In this document: piece by piece, positions 20,483 to 21,969 of the stretch
Numbering within the stretch: position 1 is the stretch's first letter
Layout of the letters: the number at the start of each line of letters is the position of its first letter
NCBI GenBank assembly: GCA_040307645.1
Contig: JAWRJF010000090.1
Span: 1-21,969 of the forward strand
Direction of reading: 5' to 3'
DNA length: 21,969 nucleotides
DNA from: JAVXAG01 sp040307645
Lineage (GTDB): Bacteria; Bacillota; Clostridia; Peptostreptococcales; Anaerovoracaceae
Position numbers and translations under genes: made by a program
The notes under the pieces: model-generated
The model's input: only the letters and a program-made list of their open reading frames with translations
Database searches by the model: none
Told to the model about the DNA's origin: nothing

Positions 20483-21969
20483 ATGGAAAAGAATTTGTCT
20501 AAGACATATAATCCAAAGGATTTTGAGGACAGAATATATGAGATGTGGGAGAAAAAAGGTGCATTTGAGGCAAAAGTAGACAAGAATAAAAAACCTTTTA
20601 CTATTGTAATGCCGCCACCAAATATTACAGGGCAACTTCATATGGGACATGCACTAGATCAGACACTTCAGGACGTGCTTACAAGATGGAAGAGAATGCA
20701 GGGATATAGTGCCCTTTGGCTTCCAGGAAGCGACCATGCAAGCATTGCAACAGAAGTTAAGGTTGTAAATAAAATCAGAGAAGAAGAAGGTCTTGAAAAA
20801 GAAGATTTAGGAAGAGAAGAATTCTTAAAACGTGCATGGGAATGGAAAAAAGAGTATGGTGGAAGAATAACAAGACAGTGTAGAAAGCTTGGAGATTCTT
20901 GTGATTGGAGCAGAGAAAGATTTACTATGGACGAAGGCTGTAATAAAGCAGTAAGAGCTTTCTTTGTTAAATTATATGAAAAAGGATTAATATACAGAGG
21001 AAACAGACTGATTAACTGGTGTCCGCAATGTGGAACATCACTTTCTGATGCAGAAGTAGAGCATGAGGATAAGAATGGAAAGTATTGGTATTTTAAGTAT
21101 CCGGCTGCAGAACAAGGTGGACAGGATATAATTGTTGCTACTTCAAGACCTGAAACTATGTTCGGAGACGTTGCAATTGCAGTCCACCCAAGTGATGAGA
21201 GATATAAAGGCATGATTGGGAAGAAAGTAATTCTTCCTCTTGTTGGAAAAGAAATTCCAATTATTGCAGATATATATCCGGACCCAGAAAAAGGAACCGG
21301 TGCTGTAAAAATAACACCAGCTCACGACCCTAATGATTTCGAGGTAGGACAGAGAAATAGCCTTGAAACTGTCTCTTGCATTAACTTTGACGCCACAATG
21401 AATAGCCTTGCTGGAAAATATGAAGGCATGGATAGATATGAGTGTAGAAAAGCATGGGTAGCTGATTTAGAAGAGGCAGGTTATCTTGTAAAGACAGAGG
21501 AAAAAGTAATTCCAGTTGGTGGATGTTATAGATGTAATACAGTAATCGAACCAATGCTTTCAGATCAGTGGTTTGTAAAGATGGAAGAATTGGCAAAGCC
21601 TGCAATCGAAGCAGCTAAATCAGGAAAACTAGAGCATGTTCCTGAGAGATTTGAAAAGACATATCTACACTGGCTTGAGGAAATAAGAGATTGGTGCATT
21701 TCAAGACAGCTTTGGTGGGGACACAGAATCCCGGCTTGGTACTGTCAGGAATGTGGAGAGATCATTGTATCAATGGATGAACCTCATACATGTCCAAAAT
21801 GTAATAGTACTAACCTAAAACAGGATGAAGATGTACTTGATACATGGTTTTCTTCAGCACTTTGGCCATTCTCAACTTTAGGTTGGCCAGAAGAAACAGA
21901 GGACTTAAAATATTTCTATCCTACAGATGTTCTAGTTACTGGATATGACATTATCTTTTTCTGGGTAGT
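20483..21969 (+). CDS. valS: Valine-tRNA ligase (partial, runs off the right edge)
   Basis: About 495 codons are present and no stop is reached, so the C-terminal half lies outside the window. The class I signature is PPPNITGQLHMGHA (HMGH at 53-56). It is followed by GSDHASIATE, NWCPQCGTSLSDAEVEH, the editing-domain ATSRPETMFGDVAIAVHP, and the LDTWFSSALWPFSTLGWP block typical of ValRS rather than IleRS. A zinc-binding-like CxxC...CxxC pair lies in the YCQECG...CPKC segment. Ribosome binding site AGAAAGGA precedes the ATG. Expression should depend on the T-box leader immediately upstream. Confidence 0.96.
   Translation, partial: MEKNLSKTYNPKDFEDRIYEMWEKKGAFEAKVDKNKKPFTIVMPPPNITGQLHMGHALDQTLQDVLTRWKRMQGYSALWLPGSDHASIATEVKVVNKIREEEGLEKEDLGREEFLKRAWEWKKEYGGRITRQCRKLGDSCDWSRERFTMDEGCNKAVRAFFVKLYEKGLIYRGNRLINWCPQCGTSLSDAEVEHEDKNGKYWYFKYPAAEQGGQDIIVATSRPETMFGDVAIAVHPSDERYKGMIGKKVILPLVGKEIPIIADIYPDPEKGTGAVKITPAHDPNDFEVGQRNSLETVSCINFDATMNSLAGKYEGMDRYECRKAWVADLEEAGYLVKTEEKVIPVGGCYRCNTVIEPMLSDQWFVKMEELAKPAIEAAKSGKLEHVPERFEKTYLHWLEEIRDWCISRQLWWGHRIPAWYCQECGEIIVSMDEPHTCPKCNSTNLKQDEDVLDTWFSSALWPFSTLGWPEETEDLKYFYPTDVLVTGYDIIFFWV

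Noticed and set aside
20303..20650. A 115-codon open frame on the minus strand across the T-box leader and valS start.
   Set aside because: It is antisense to the riboswitch and valS, has no binding site, and its composition is the complement of those features.

Overview
The window reads as chromosomal DNA of an anaerobic, endospore-forming member of the Clostridia. It is AT-rich, with strong Shine-Dalgarno sequences and Firmicutes-type extended -10 promoters. It carries spoVS and spoIIM, a T-box riboswitch in front of valS, and a formyl-/methenyl-/methylene-tetrahydrofolate gene set (fhs-fchA-folD) typical of clostridial C1 metabolism. An APC-type basic amino-acid antiporter fits an amino-acid fermenter. 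The species cannot be fixed from the sequence alone.

Layout. Positions 1-92 look like the end of an insertion sequence (IS21-like multiple terminal repeats) whose outermost bases supply the stop codon of a small secreted-protein gene (83-643, minus). Next come an HD-domain phosphohydrolase gene with no visible ribosome binding site (775-1242, plus), an orphan PocR/AraC regulator (1265-2533, minus) and a YprB-like DEDD exonuclease (2759-3763, minus). The exonuclease gene is preceded by a compact transcript with C-rich loops that ends in its own terminator-like hairpin (about 3794-3880, minus). spoVS (4067-4327) stands alone. proC and nudF form a pair (4428-5789). spoIIM (5755-6306, minus) converges on nudF and overlaps it by 35 bases, and a XerC/D-type recombinase gene (6431-7321) diverges from spoIIM.

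rplS (7432-7773) has its own promoter, leader and terminator. It is followed by a five-gene unit: rbgA/ylqF, rnhB, fhs, fchA, folD (7862-12586). The last three interconvert formate, 10-formyl-THF, 5,10-methenyl-THF and 5,10-methylene-THF. FolD lacks the Lys and Gln expected for its cyclohydrolase activity, and FchA, the dedicated cyclohydrolase, is encoded beside it. An arginine/ornithine-type antiporter (12883-14334), preceded by a 12-codon leader ORF, shares a bidirectional terminator with a convergent four-gene operon (18167 down to 14415). That operon encodes an SGNH hydrolase, a DUF4358 protein, an MBOAT acyltransferase and a DHHW (AlgJ/AlgX-like) protein, and is probably an envelope or exopolysaccharide O-acylation system. 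An ABC exporter half-transporter (18355-20088, minus) follows. Divergent from it is a complete T-box leader (about 20225-20431) controlling valS, which runs off the right edge.

The best candidates for something not previously described are the C-rich-loop RNA upstream of the exonuclease gene, the monofunctional-looking FolD next to FchA, the SGNH-DUF4358-MBOAT-DHHW operon, and the start-codon-mimicking rplS leader. Most of the rest is ordinary clostridial housekeeping.
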